DNA from: Amyelois transitella
Lineage: Eukaryota > Arthropoda > Insecta > Lepidoptera > Pyralidae
Assembly: GCF_032362555.1 (NCBI RefSeq)
Contig: NC_083526.1
Location: 4,112,001-4,176,000 of the forward strand
Length of the DNA stretch: 64,000 nucleotides
Direction: 5' to 3'
Shown piece after piece: positions 24,303 through 37,300 of the stretch. The notes beneath the pieces were generated by a model that saw only the letters and a list, made by a program, of their open reading frames with translations, did no database searches and was not told the origin of the DNA. Numbering within the stretch: the first letter of the stretch is position 1; each line of letters opens with the position of its first letter. Made by a program: the position numbers and the translations under genes.

Positions 24303-27300
24303 TCAGTCAGTTTTATACCCGATTTCCTTGTCAATGGCGCAGTTGATGAGGTGTCGGTTCTTCCACACGCTGGTGTAGAGGTAGGGTCCATAGCACTTCT
24401 TGCTAATTTCTCTGGTCATACACGCTGAAATGACTCCCACCACTTTGGCGCTTTTGCCCTGGCCGACCACCAGGGGACCACCGTGGTCGTTCTAAAATTA
24501 AAATCATACACATGTAGGTATACATATATATACAGGGTGACTTTTAATTCAACTGCACAAATTTAACTGTTAAGTGTACTCATCTAAAGGATATTTAAAA
24601 ACGTTAAAAGAAAAATATCGGTTCACATTTCAGAAAGTACGAAAAAAAATGGCGGGACGAGAGAGTAGTGATATAGGTTGTCCGTTTGTTACTAAAATAT
24701 AATTTTATTTATTATTTTATGTATTTACAATTAAAACTATTAAAATTAATAAATTGTGAAAATCCCTACATCTGTATTATACCTCACAAAACCCGCCAAT
24801 TTCTGTCGCCCTCCTAGTGCTCTCGTGCCTGGGATCGTGGACGACGAGGTTGGTGGGCTCTAAGAAGCGTCTGCTTGGGTCTTCGTCCTCGTCAGAGTAA
24901 GCGAGCTCCTTGCAGTTCACTTGGTCCTAACATTGAGAAGAAACAAGAGAAATAACCGCTTTATGTCTGTGCTTAACTTCAAAACTAAAGGAACATACTT
25001 CAAAATTAAAAAGACTTTCCATGTTTAGCTGTATTGCCTTAATGATAGAATTGAGATTTAAATTGTGACAGGTTTAACAACCTGTTACAATTTAAATCTC
25101 AATTCTCATATCGTGCAAAAGTTACAACTAACCAGTTGTACCAAAACCAACTAAAATTCTCTGTTATTAATTTGTGTGTGTGTGTATTATGTACCTAACT
25201 AATAAAGTAGCAAATAAAAAAGTCATCTATTTAAGGTTTCATCTGGTACACACTAGGTTATTTAATCTGGCACTTAGCTGCCAGAACCAGGAGCAATTAA
25301 AGTACTTATACAAAAACCTAAAAGCTCAAATATAAATATTTGAGCGATGATTTAAAACCGTATTTTCATTTTCAGAACAGATAGTGTATCTAAGGACAGG
25401 GGTCAGTTTGGATGGACACATTGACAGACTGTATAATAAAGACTTCAAAATAATAACTAAGAAATGTACAACAGGCTTGTCTTTGACGTGTGGTTGTCCG
25501 ATAACCTACTACCTATACGAGTACTATGTACCGATATCGATATGTTTATCAATATAGATATTTTCGATAAACATAAAACTTACATAGGAAGTATGCAGAG
25601 ATCGTGGCAAGTGGAAAGAGGTTGTCTCTGCCTAGCCCTCCGGAAAAGAGGCGTGATTTTTATGTATGTATGTATGTATAAAACTTACGCTGCAAGCTTC
25701 GCTCATCACGTTACCATCGCTACCGTCTTTTGCGCAGATCATGCTTTCATCTATAATGTGGTGGTACCTAGGGTCCCACCGCTTCTTGCAATGTCGCTTC
25801 GAAAGCAGAACTACTTCTGTTTCTTGAAGTATCGGGGAGTTTATACTTTGTCTATCGATTGGCGGTGAGCCCTGGAAATTATTGTGTAAAAAATAAAACA
25901 CAATTATTGTTTTTCTTCGTTTCTTGAATCATCATGACTAGTGTCTTGTCAAAACTCGAATCTTATGTCTAGTTTTCTGCTAATCAAAAATATCACAACA
26001 AATTTTATTTATTTATTTTATTTATTTATTTATTGTGACAAAAACGGTTTACACCTATTACAATTATCACAGTTTACAATTTGAAACACAGGTATATCAT
26101 ATTAAGTTAACCATATTAAATCATATAAAAAATTTGAATAATGAAAATAAATACGTATGAGTTGATTTTTCTCGAAAAAATTGGAATAATATACATCACA
26201 TTTTTGTGTTTGTCATCTCTATTTTTTTTTAGTTTATTGTCAAGTCTATTTGTTTGAAGGTCTGCTTAAGATAAGTATTATAATTTAAATAGCTTACGCT
26301 AGAAAACCTGTCCGAAGATCCCCAACCAGCAATACTCCCAATTGTTCCAGCCTTCTCGAATTCATCACTGATATTGTTGAAGGCAATCTTTTGAGGAACA
26401 AAGTCACAGCCACGGACACGCCGCTTGAAGTTGAAGTCATCTTCAACTTTGACCACAGCTATGTCATTAGCCATCCATAGAACGTTGTTGAATTCTTTGC
26501 CGTCGAATACGTAAGCTAGATTGGAAAATTTTAGTTTTTAATCCGATGAAGTTACTAGAATACTGTTACATATAACTAGATTACGAAGATATTCATCAAA
26601 AGATTTGCAGTGAACTTTGTCATTTGTTTTGTTTTGGTACTTACATTTAGGTACACATTTCCAAACCGCTTTTTTGGCACCATTTAATATGCATTCATCA
26701 TTAGTAACCGTCGGTGGCACCCATCTATATGTAAATAAATTTAAAAGCTTATAACTAATTTCAACGTTACATATTAAATAAAAATTCTATTTTGACCTAT
26801 CATTGAAAAATATTGTGCTTAAATTTTATATTATTTTATATACCTAAAGTTAGTTTGCTTACCAGAAACCAGAAAGTGGGTTAATGATTGTTTTAGGCGT
26901 ATGTTAATTTATTGCTAAATTTCGAGAATTTAATCCAAAAGACTCTCTTACAAATAAAATATTAGGATTTTGGGGACAGTTTAAAAAAAGGTTTTATATC
27001 AGAATATGCTGCACTAATTCATCGGATGCCACTCAATAAAGAAGTAAAGGCAGAAATAAAAATTGTAACGTTCAATTACCTATGTGTGCCAGATATGACA
27101 TAAAACTGCTGAACATCCTCGATGCAGGCGGCGGATGTGAGGATGTAATGATCGTGTATGATGGTGCCCCCACAAAGCCAGTCATCATTGGTGGTTTTCA
27201 CGCCTGTAGCAGGCCTGGCGGCACGAAGGTATACCTTGAACGATGTTTATTTTGAAATTTTAATGATGATAAAAACATTTGACCAAGTGGAAACCCTTGT

Positions 27301-28101
27301 GATACACATTAAGATAGACGAATAGTTTTATTCAAACTTTACCAGAAGATGAGGATAGTCCGAATGCGATGTTTCCCTTCACCGTAAGAACATTGGGCAG
27401 TAATCAGACTAATGACCCAGAAAATAGTCAGTTTCAAAGGTTCTCATATGATAAGAATAATTGACCCAGTGTAGACCCTTGTGAGGTTTATCAAAAAAGA
27501 CGAAAAATACCTAGTTATCATTACTTTATAAAACGTGATGTATTTATTAGTCTCAAATTAATATTACCTACTGAATTTTTTTTCAGTATAATAATATGTT
27601 ACATCGTCTATTTCTGCAAAATCTTCTATCTTTGTACTAATCCCGAGTTTAATCTGACACTTAGCTCATACCATATACGGTCTTGTATCACCAACATCCC
27701 GTCCGCCCAAAATTCTCCGTGTGCTGTTCAGGATCTTCGCCTCGTGTTTTTGTAGAGGTACTGAATCCAAAAATAATATGTTAATGTGTAGTCTCAGAAT
27801 AGAACCACTCCATATCTTTCCCATGGATGTAGTAAAAGGTGTAGTAGTAGGTGATGGACTAAACTAAGGCTAAAGCCAAATAGCTGAACGTGGTCATTCA
27901 GTCTTTTCAAGACTGTTGGCTCTGTCTACCCCGCAAGGGATACAGACGTAACCATATGTATGTATGTATGTTTAAATATAGTGCTGTGATACAATGTCCT
28001 AAGTAATATTAACCATCTATTCGAACTTGTGTCCAAAACTTACCTGCATTGAGATCAGAGAAACAAACTAAATTAACGATAAAAATAAGATAAAATAACA
28101 T
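24303..28101 (-). CDS. serine protease homologue SPH-4 (non-catalytic), lacks C-terminal extension
   Basis: Coding exons: 28044-28101, 27672-27760, 27080-27234, 26645-26724, 26298-26515, 25689-25871, 24783-24926, 24303-24491; 371 residues, all GT-AG and in phase. The signal peptide is MLFYLIFIVNLVCFSDLNA. A short pro-region ends NSTRR35|I36LGGRD, the most protease-like activation site of the four. WLCGG, ILTSAAC (His57 is Ala85), MANDIAVVK (Asp102 is D145), FCENDHGGPLVVG (Ser195 is His312), and VISAC in place of the SWG pocket. The insert includes YSDEDEDPSRR. The reading frame ends at IGYKTD* where the other three splice to an extension. However, the bases just before (ATC GG|GTATAA) are a possible donor in the same phase 2, so an unseen downstream exon is possible; I found no convincing one in 22103-24302. 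Confidence 0.85.
25047..25106. repeat. inverted duplication of a SINE fragment (28-base arms)
   Basis: Arms 25047-25074 and 25079-25106 pair at 27 of 28 positions with a 4-base loop. The arm sequence (gaattgagattTaaat...gacagg) is a piece of the local SINE family. In intron 6 of SPH-4. Confidence 0.8.
26004..26036. repeat. TTTA microsatellite
   Basis: Imperfect (TTTA)n run. In intron 5 of SPH-4. Confidence 0.7.
27799..27969 (+). mobile_element. SINE-like element, head missing
   Basis: 'accactccatatctttcccatgg' to 'cgtaaccatatgtatgtatgtatg'. In intron 1 of SPH-4. Confidence 0.7.
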
Positions 28102-31100
28102 GTTTTTAAATCACTCTAATAAAAATTGGGAATAATTGAAAAATTCACATTTTAGTACAGCAAGTAAGCCCATGTAAATCGTGATAAGTTCGAGAATAAA
28201 TTAAATTCAAAAGATTATACGAAAATGGCGTAAAAATCTACTTACTGCGGCAAAATGTCGTAAAACAAGCGCGCTGTAAATAACAAAAATGATAAAAATT
28301 GTGTTTGTTGATTTGATACAATAGTTTTAGTAAGTTATTTACTTTCATAGAATCTTACAATTTAAATTTGAATTAAAATTTGAATACTTTGTCCAATTTT
28401 GAAAATAAATCACATACATTCAGACCTTCACAAAATCACGCCTTTTTCCCGTAATTGTAAGCAGAGTCCTTATCTTTCCACTTGCTACGATTCTGCATAC
28501 TTCTTTCGTTTCATCCATATTCATAACGCTCTTCATGCAAGCTCGACGGTTTCGGTTAAAAGTATTCATTGACGACGTCAACATTATCTTAAGTCTAATT
28601 ATATCTACTACCGCTTCCAAAACGCATGTGTAGAAGAAACGGCAGAACAAAGTACACTGCATCATTCTCACTGGAAGTTAATTTACAAGTAGGTGTACTA
28701 TTGTTTTGACTATTGTTTTTAATGTATCTTTTTTATGTATACGTGATATTTAAATTATTTATTCAGTTGATAAGTCATGAAGCGTTATCATACAAACAAA
28801 TAAACTCATTTTCGCATTTATAATATTTGGGATTTGCTTTAAATATTTAGTTCAGCTACTCGATAGTAGATGGCGGTAGTTATCCTAAATCCAGCCTTTT
28901 AATTCGTGTGTGGTTTTGTTTTGAACTTATCAGAATACATATTTCGATATTTTTTGCCAAAACTTAAATTTTTTTTTTGGGTCAAATAACATAAAATTTT
29001 GTAAAATTAGCCCCTGAGCTTTGTGGTCGAAACCTGACTCACCCAATCCAGGATCGCTGTCGAAACGAAAGTAGCACCAAGGGCTTCTGTCCAAAGAAGT
29101 ACGTATCCGGGATATAAACCAGAAGGAAGAAAAGTATGTCAGATATTTTAAAGAATGATTTTGTGCCCTTACTCTTTTGTTTGGTTCTAATCAGATTTAT
29201 TTTTGTTACTTTTTCCGAAAATTAAACTTTTATGTTTTTCGGGAAAGTACAAAGAGCACAGATAAGACTAATAAATATAATCAAAATAAGCAGTAGTTGT
29301 CTTATTATTAGGTATATATTTTTTTTTTGGCAATATTTTTTTTTATTTCGTATCTATGTGTTTTCACGTGCCAACAAAATTGTCGAACTGAGGTCCCTTT
29401 TAAAATGAATTATTATACAACACATCAATTTCTAGCCATTTTTCATTGTTACTTTAGAATAATCGAATCAGAAACTTTGGGAGGTTCACGCGGCCGCCGC
29501 CATTGTAACAAAACTTGGCACGATACGAAAAAGGCCGTGACATTTTATTCACAGTGACTTGATAAATTTTATAATTTTTGTAACTTCTTGTTATATTTTG
29601 TTTATCATCATTTTATGTACCAAGTGTTTATAGCAATTTATATAACAGTATTTCGTTTTTACACTTTAATAAAAAAAATTACTTATTGTTGTTAGTAAAA
29701 TTCATTTGATAAGTAGATAATGAGTGTTACTCTTTAATACAAAAATATAATTATATATAATATTTAAAAATGATAAATATTATTTAAATAAACTTGTGAC
29801 TTCCATAGTCGTAAAATAAAAAAAAAATTATTTTACTGACAAAGCGGTAGACTATAAACAAGACTAGAAAGCCACATTTAGCTGCTAGTCCATCATATAC
29901 CTATTACAGAAGAATAGGAAACTTATTTTCTTTGAAGGAAGAGACGCATCTGGCACATTTTTTTGTTTATGAAGATCTTATATACCTATTAGACATGAAA
30001 AATTCTCTTACTTATAGGTAGGTATTAGTGCAGTCGCAAGCTGACCTTTAGTCGGTAGTGACTGTTTTAAAATATTTATAGGTAGACTACATGGAATTGA
30101 AGAGTTAGGTAATCATCTTTTTGCAATGATCTTTTTTAAAATGCCTTATAAATAAATGGCTAGCGGCTAAAGCAATTAAAATTAATGATTTTAAATTGCT
30201 TTGATTGTAGCCACTAGATAAAAATAAGTAAGTAAAATAGCTGTAGGTAAGTACCTACATTAATTTTCAAAATTCGCACGGGAACGACGTCGCCTGTTAT
30301 TACATAAATAACCATTTTATTCCGGATAGTTTTATATCTAACCATAGCTGAGAGAATCGCAAACCAGCTCTTTTATCGTTCAGAACCATAATCTAACACC
30401 CTTTACCACTCGAGCTGTCAAAGTCAATACCATAAAGTGGCTATCTTCTCCAATACATTATCCCTACTTATCTATGGCCATAACACGAAACTTGGGATCT
30501 ATTTTATTATAAAGTGCATTGTCTGCTATGGAGTAGCGCGGTCGACCGCCGAACGTAAATAATTTAACTGTCTTAAAAGATTCAAAAATAGTTTCCTAAC
30601 ATTGCCCCCCTTAATATGTGCACCATTTGTCAGGCCATAACTGGATTTAAACGACGCGTTACGAGACAAAGGGTTCCGCCCTCTGACAAAACTATACCCC
30701 TCTCTTTCCTTTTCACTAAAACCCCACAGCAAATGCTTAGTTCTGTCTCTATTCTACAAATGATCTTGGAAATGTTTACCTTGTTACAAGGCTTCTAAAA
30801 ATGTGCCAATTGCCTCTAAAGCAACTTCTGAAATAAACCTTGGGTAAAGATATCTTAAAAGTCAAGTTACAATAGTGCTATAAAAATGGGGGGACTCAAT
30901 TGAAGCGAGACATTCCATGAAAGAGACAGAATGAGCCGTTTCGTTTAAGTTACTGAGTCCAAACGAGTTTTTATGTTTGGAAATCGTATTAAGCTTTTGT
31001 TGTGAACTGTTCCACTCAACGGGCATAGTTGAGGCGCTTGTGCGGTCAAGTCAAACTATCGTGTTCGGTTTTCGAAAAGCGGTGGGGGTGCCGCTGATTG

Positions 31101-31342
31101 GCTCGTTTCCACTGATATTGTGTATAACGATTTGGCCGCGGGCGGTCGAGCGTAGCGCGCCAAACGGAGCTTTTTCAAATAATAGGACAGGAATACGAGT
31201 TTACTTGTCGTTTAGGCATTAAATTTGGAATAGTAAAAGTGGTATCTCTTTATTTTTTTTCTAAAATCTCTCAAATGTTAAGTGAACATAACTATTAAGT
31301 GCCAGTGTTTTAAATAAGAGACTAATAAGAATAGAAATTAAA
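28102..31342. other. spacer between SPH-4 and the homeobox gene; 5' region of the latter
   Basis: No supported coding gene. It holds a repeat at about 28412-28680 ('cacgcctttttcccg...', with a degenerate minus-strand frame) and AT-rich DNA to about 30500. The more GC-rich stretch 30960-31210 (gccgcgggcggtcgagcg, a CCAAT-like ATTGG) is the likely promoter and 5' UTR region of the homeobox gene. Confidence 0.5.
31060..31342 (+). promoter_or_regulatory. likely promoter/5' UTR of the homeobox gene
   Basis: Locally GC-rich (gccgcgggcggtcgagcgtagcgcg) in AT-rich surroundings, with an ATTGG motif and no ORF of note, just before the start codon. The start site itself cannot be placed from sequence. 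Confidence 0.35.
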
Positions 31343-34300
31343 ATGTCTTCAGTGCATTCAGATGATGACCAAGAGGAGATTAATGTAGACTCTGATAGTA
31401 GACTATCTGGTCAGTGCGACCGAAGCATCGCTTCCGAAGACAGAGATTCAGAGCACAGTTATCATGACAGATATCATGATTCTCCCAACGAACACATGAC
31501 TGACCCACAACCGAGAGTAAACCTCCCGTTTAGTATATCCAGGCTATTAGGAAAACAATTTGAAGATATAGAGAAACGTCGACATTCAGGAGAAAGTGAC
31601 GATAGAAGTGACCAGGACACTGAATCAGAAAGTGCTAAAGATGATGTTAAGGACAGTACAAATTTGCCTTTAAATTTTTCGCACAATCCTGGACTTTATC
31701 CTAATTCTGGGTTGCTTTTAAGGCCTGGATTGGGTTTGGGGGGTGGTTATGGGTTTTCGAGTAATCCTGGGGTAGTGAGAGTACCGGCTCATAGAGCGTT
31801 GGGTGCGTTGGGTGCATGGGGCGTGGCTTTAGACCCTATGAGACAAGCGGCCGCTGCAGCTTTCGCGCATCAAGTCGTCAAAGATAGACTAAATGGTAAG
31901 TCTACTAAATCATTAAAATAAAATCAATATGTTCTTAGATTATTATTTTTTACCAATTGAAATGTAATTTAAATAACTTACTGTGAATAGTTGTTATTAC
32001 CTCACCGCAAGAGCATACCTAGATTAGGTAACAATCAAATTAATGTTTATAACTCAGTCATTGGTCAAATTATTATTGATCTAACAAACCTGATGACCGC
32101 AAAAATATGATTATTGACTAGGAGGTAAATGTAATTGTAAAATTAAAAATACTTATTTAAATGGTACTAGGTATAGTTTTTCGTCACACACATAACTGTT
32201 TTGTCCATGGCTAAAGGCTTCGGCTGACTGGCAACTGATCAGATAGTTTAGATTATGAATAATTAATTGAATTGATGGATTAGAAAATAAACGAATAAAC
32301 TATATCTACCTATTTTCATTAATTTCATTTTATGTACATAAGAACTATACAACATTTTATTCTTTAATTAATAACTTGGACGTTGCCCAAAAGACGGCCT
32401 CAATTTTTATCATTATTTACTAACAGAGCAACTGGATATTTAGTTTGCTCTTGAAGCAATTTTGAGTCTTAAACAGTCCCTTAGAGTGCAACACTGGCTT
32501 GCTATAAGAATTGTTCGAGTGAGAAGAAGAAATAAAAACGAATATTCAAAAGAAAACATCGATATTTCTTATTTTTAATATCGTAATGACTAAACCACGA
32601 TCACATTCTGATTCGCACGATTTAACCACAGTCAATTACCAGTCTTATCAGAAAGCTAAAAATATTCCGAGGATTAGATCAAAACATACAAAAAGCCTTA
32701 AATCCGGTCAAAACAATAAATAAAATTCGATACCTGTCCTCATATCTTAAGTACGTTTTATCAAAGGACCACAATCCCCGCTGCGCAATTTCCTTATCCA
32801 AATAAGAAAAAAATATCGGTCAAGTGCGATTCGGATTTCGTACGATGAACTAAGATTTCAGGTTCCAATACATCTATTTGTTTTTTAAATTTCCAAGCCT
32901 TGGTATTCGGGTTGCTGAGTAGCTTAAGTTCTGTTTATATATTTTTAAGGTAAGTATATTCTTTGTTTTTTTTAAGAATATAGTAAAGTTTTTTTACTAA
33001 AGGTAATTTTTTCTACTTTTGTTTAGGTTTTTTTAAGTATTCGCCACAATTTTTTCTCATTTTATAGTATTAGGCAGACAATAAAAATAATTCTACAACT
33101 TTTTAACAGATAACACATTTTAGCAGATAAAAAAAAAAACAAAATATCTTAAGTATATTTGTGGTTCCAATATACAATTTTACAGCACAGCACCCCAAAA
33201 AGAGTAGTGGCAATATCCTTAGTGATTATTATACCCCTAGCGTGTGATGACGATGACACAAGAAATAATTTTTTTTTAATAAACCCCGTCGGCAAGCGGG
33301 ATCGGAGGCGCCTGCTCCATTGTAATTTGTCTATGGACACCGCCGAATGACTTTTTTGGGTCAATTGGTTGACACGTCTACTCACGTTGGTAGGAAATCG
33401 ACACTATGATTAAAAAAAAAATGGCGTTGTCTATGACTTGAATTTTATTGGGCTAGTGTTGCAGTTTTATAATTTATTGTGCTTTTGTAACATATTGGGC
33501 TGGGATTCTGGAATATAAGTGTATTTACCAACATAAATTTTGAAAATTTTTAATGCCAACGATAATATGGATTGTATCGTAAAATAACCAGAAAATAGAG
33601 CTTGTAATTAAAAGACATGTAAGAGAAACTGTATTTTATATGGAACTGATCCTTTTTTGTTTTTTTAATACTTATATATACCTTGTGGGGTAGACGGAGC
33701 CAGCGGTCTTGAAAGATTGACAGAATAGTAGGTACTATAATTTAAATCTTAACTTAATCATTAATAATACTTTTAAAGAAAATTTTAATAAAGCCTTTAA
33801 GCAAATATCCTTTACAAACAGTAGGTATTTTAATTTTGATCTTCTGATTCTCGGGGTCGATCGATCTTTACTGACAAGTATGTCATATTAGGTACTTATA
33901 ATTTTAAAATTCTATCATTAATCAGCTGAACATTGCCTATCAGTCGTTTCAAGACGTAGCCTCTCTCAAGTGTTGCCTCTGTCTGACTCGCAAGGGATAT
34001 AGATGTTATTATATATATGTATGTAGAGTAAAGAAATCAACATTTTTTTTAACCGACTGGGACCGTGACAATTTGCCAAGCCAAACAATTAGAACACAAA
34101 ATGTTGGCGCGTGGGGCCCACTTAGTTTTTTTTTTTCTTTTTTTTTTGCGACCACCGGCAAAGAGGAAGTCTCCGCTCTGTAATTGAGTCTATAGCGCCG
34201 GACCGTGCGTGAATCGGAAATGCTTAAGTGGTGATACAAATGACTGATGTTTTTTAATCGCTTTGAGCTTTAGTTGTGTTCTTAGCTGATCAACTTTTGG

Positions 34301-37300
34301 AACTAGGTTGGAAATGGTGTAAAAGACATTATTGTAAGGTTGCTGGCACTTTAGAATGGGATCTCTCCATCTCTTTCCCATGGATGTTGCAAAAGTCGAC
34401 TTAATAGGAAATAGGCACACTCTTCTAATGCTGCTTTTAGCTTAGGCTGAAGAGTTTGTTAGTTTGTTTGAACGCGCTAATCTCAGGAACTACTCGTTCG
34501 TATTGAAAAAATCTTTTTGTGTTGAATAGACCATTTATCAAGGAAGGCTTTAGGCTATATAACATCATGCTGCAACTATAAGGAGCGAAGAAATAATGGA
34601 AAATGTAAAAAAAAAACGGTGTTAATTATTCATTTTTGAGGGCTTCAATGATGCCCAAAATAACTATTCCACACGGACGAAATCGGGGGATCACAAAGGT
34701 TGGGGAGGCGTTGTGTAACAGGATCATGGCCAAAAAGCGCACCCTAGGCTCCTCTTTCTCCTATGTACGGCTTCGCTAGCCTTAGGATTAGCTGTCTTTC
34801 CGTCACGCCAATTTTTTTGGGTCAAAAATATTCTAAAACAAAACTTTTTGCTTCCCTTAACTACTGTATTGGTTGTATTTATTCGGTTACGGAGATTTAA
34901 AATACTGACAAATATTTTCCATTTTACATAAGTTCCAACTATTAATGATTAAATATCTTTTAATCAAAAAAACAAGATCAAAAGACAAACGAAGCGCGAA
35001 GGGTTTTCAAGAGCGGATTACAAGTATTTACCTACGTAGAACGCTAACTGTAATCGTTACCGACTAGTCGCGAAGCGTGACGTCCCGACGAGACCCGTAC
35101 TTCTGTGGTTTTTACTATGGTTTTTGTGGGTTTTTCCGCTTTTGAACACAAAGCCGCGTCAAGTTTGTGATATAAATTTGATAGAAATATAGCAGAGTTA
35201 TTGGTTAAATTTTTATAAAAAAAAAAATCCTTGCTACACTGACATAGGAAACTTTAAAAGATAAGTTTTATAAGATAATATACACAAAATCACGCCTTTT
35301 TCTGTTTTTCAGAGACTACATCTAATTAATTAATTAATGTAAGATAATAACTATCACATACTGCTTAGAGAGAAAAATGCTGCGGTGCAGTTTGTTCAAC
35401 CGCTTCCCCGCTTTACAAGCGGTAGGTATTTAATTATAAGTTGTGTTGCCGTCATTAGGATTATCGAATGATAGGTACTATCCTAATTTGTAGCATATTT
35501 CTAAAATAAATCTATTTCTATAAAAGTACTTATTGACTTATGTAATGAAACCATGAAACCGAATTACATAAGAAATATTACCGAATCTTTATTCATTCAT
35601 CTGTACAAGAGTTTACGTAAAATTTGTAAAAAAAAAAAATCGATCCTCAACTTAAGTGTAATGATATTTCTAGTAATGGACCATTTCCGTCATTGAATCA
35701 TTAAACTGACCGCATTTTACTACCAAACAACCAGGCTTCATTACTGAGCTGTTATTTGGATGAGTTCGAAGATTTTATGACTAATATAATAGGATCCGTA
35801 TAATACAATTTCAGGTGTCACTTCCGGCAGAGAACTAGGATTAACTCTAGTGTATGTCGTAAAAGGCGATTAACTTCACATGTTTACCGCCAAAATTTAA
35901 AGATGGAAGGCCCCTGATCAATAAAAGATCGTGTGAAAATTTACAATCATAAAATTAAATACAATTTGTACCAATTAAGTCGATTAATAGAATTCTCACG
36001 TTTAAACAAAATCAATAACATGAGTAAATTAAAATGTTACCCACAATTACTTACAATAAAATAACATTAAACCGACCGGTAGGCAAATTAAATGTTTTAT
36101 ACCTCAACATTTATAGACCAAAATTAGCCGTCTCTATAAAATAAACATAATATCGTAATACAACACTAGAAAAGTAATTACCTACTGGTAGCTTAATTAA
36201 ATAATTATGTAATTTAGACGGCATTTACATAGAGAGATGAAAAGATCGCCTGTGTAATAAAATAATTATTGTGAGGATTTGTTGTAAAATTTGTTGTATG
36301 ATAACGTTTTTTATTGTGTGTTTTTTCGATTTTATACAAAAATGTAGACGCTTTTATGGTGATGTATGTAGGTAGATATCTCCTTCCTCCTAGCTTTAGT
36401 CACGGTTGTATCCTCACCCCTCTGGAGAGGAGCCCGGGGTATGCCTTAGACTATGGATCCGATTGGACTGTACGGTATGAGTGCTTTGCTCTGTGAATTA
36501 TAATGAAAATATATATATAGATACATAAGTCACGTCTCTTTCCCGGAGAGGTAGGCAGAGATTACATCCATCCACTTGCCAAGCTCCCTTCATACTTCTA
36601 TTGCTTCATCCACATCAATTCAATAATGAGTAAAACTTCATTGAAACATTGCAAACCGTACGTACTACAACATCGGTACCTACTAATAACCTAACCCTTC
36701 TATAACATGAATATTCCCAATATTTACCCACAAGCGGTTTTACCCAATTTTATGATACCTTTTTATGGGAGGTGGCAGAAAATCATCGATACACTAAAAC
36801 GGGTCTGCCCCCTCGGGGGCGCAGGCGCTATGAAAATTTGATGGCTATATGCGATGATATGCCTCGCGTTATGGTATGTGTGAAATTATACCCCCATCTC
36901 CCCTAAAGACATTGATGCAATAAGAATTTTAACTGAGTTTTTTAATATAAATTTGACTCTAAACAAAAATGAAAGTGGGACTTGAAAAGAAGAACGATTT
37001 GATTATTCTCAACAAGAACAAGAGCAGCTCCTATGTATTGGAAATTATAAGTCACCGAAGTAAACGGTAAAGGTTTTTATCAAATTGTTTAAAACATTTT
37101 CAATACTGTAAGCAACTTAATAAAAATCTGTATTTACAGACTGTTGGCTTTACGATGAAATTTATGTAGGTAGCTGAAGACCCAGAATAACACATAGACT
37201 ACTTTTTATCCCGGAGTTCTTACGGGATCGATTTCACGCAGACGAAGTTGCGGTCGGGCTCTAGTAATCATTACAAACATACATATGGTCACATTTATAT

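Noticed and set aside
25464-25868. 134-aa plus-strand frame
   Set aside because: Antisense to SPH-4 exon 25689-25871 and a repeat; a shadow frame.
3571-28101. The protease-like genes being pseudogenes because the catalytic residues are lost
   Set aside because: No frameshift or stop in 8 to 10 exons of each copy, splice phases are conserved, and the replacement residues are identical between copies.
28420-28671. 83-aa minus-strand frame (…GKRRDFVKV)
   Set aside because: Part of a dispersed repeat with related copies at 5588 and 36525; a retroelement remnant, not a gene.
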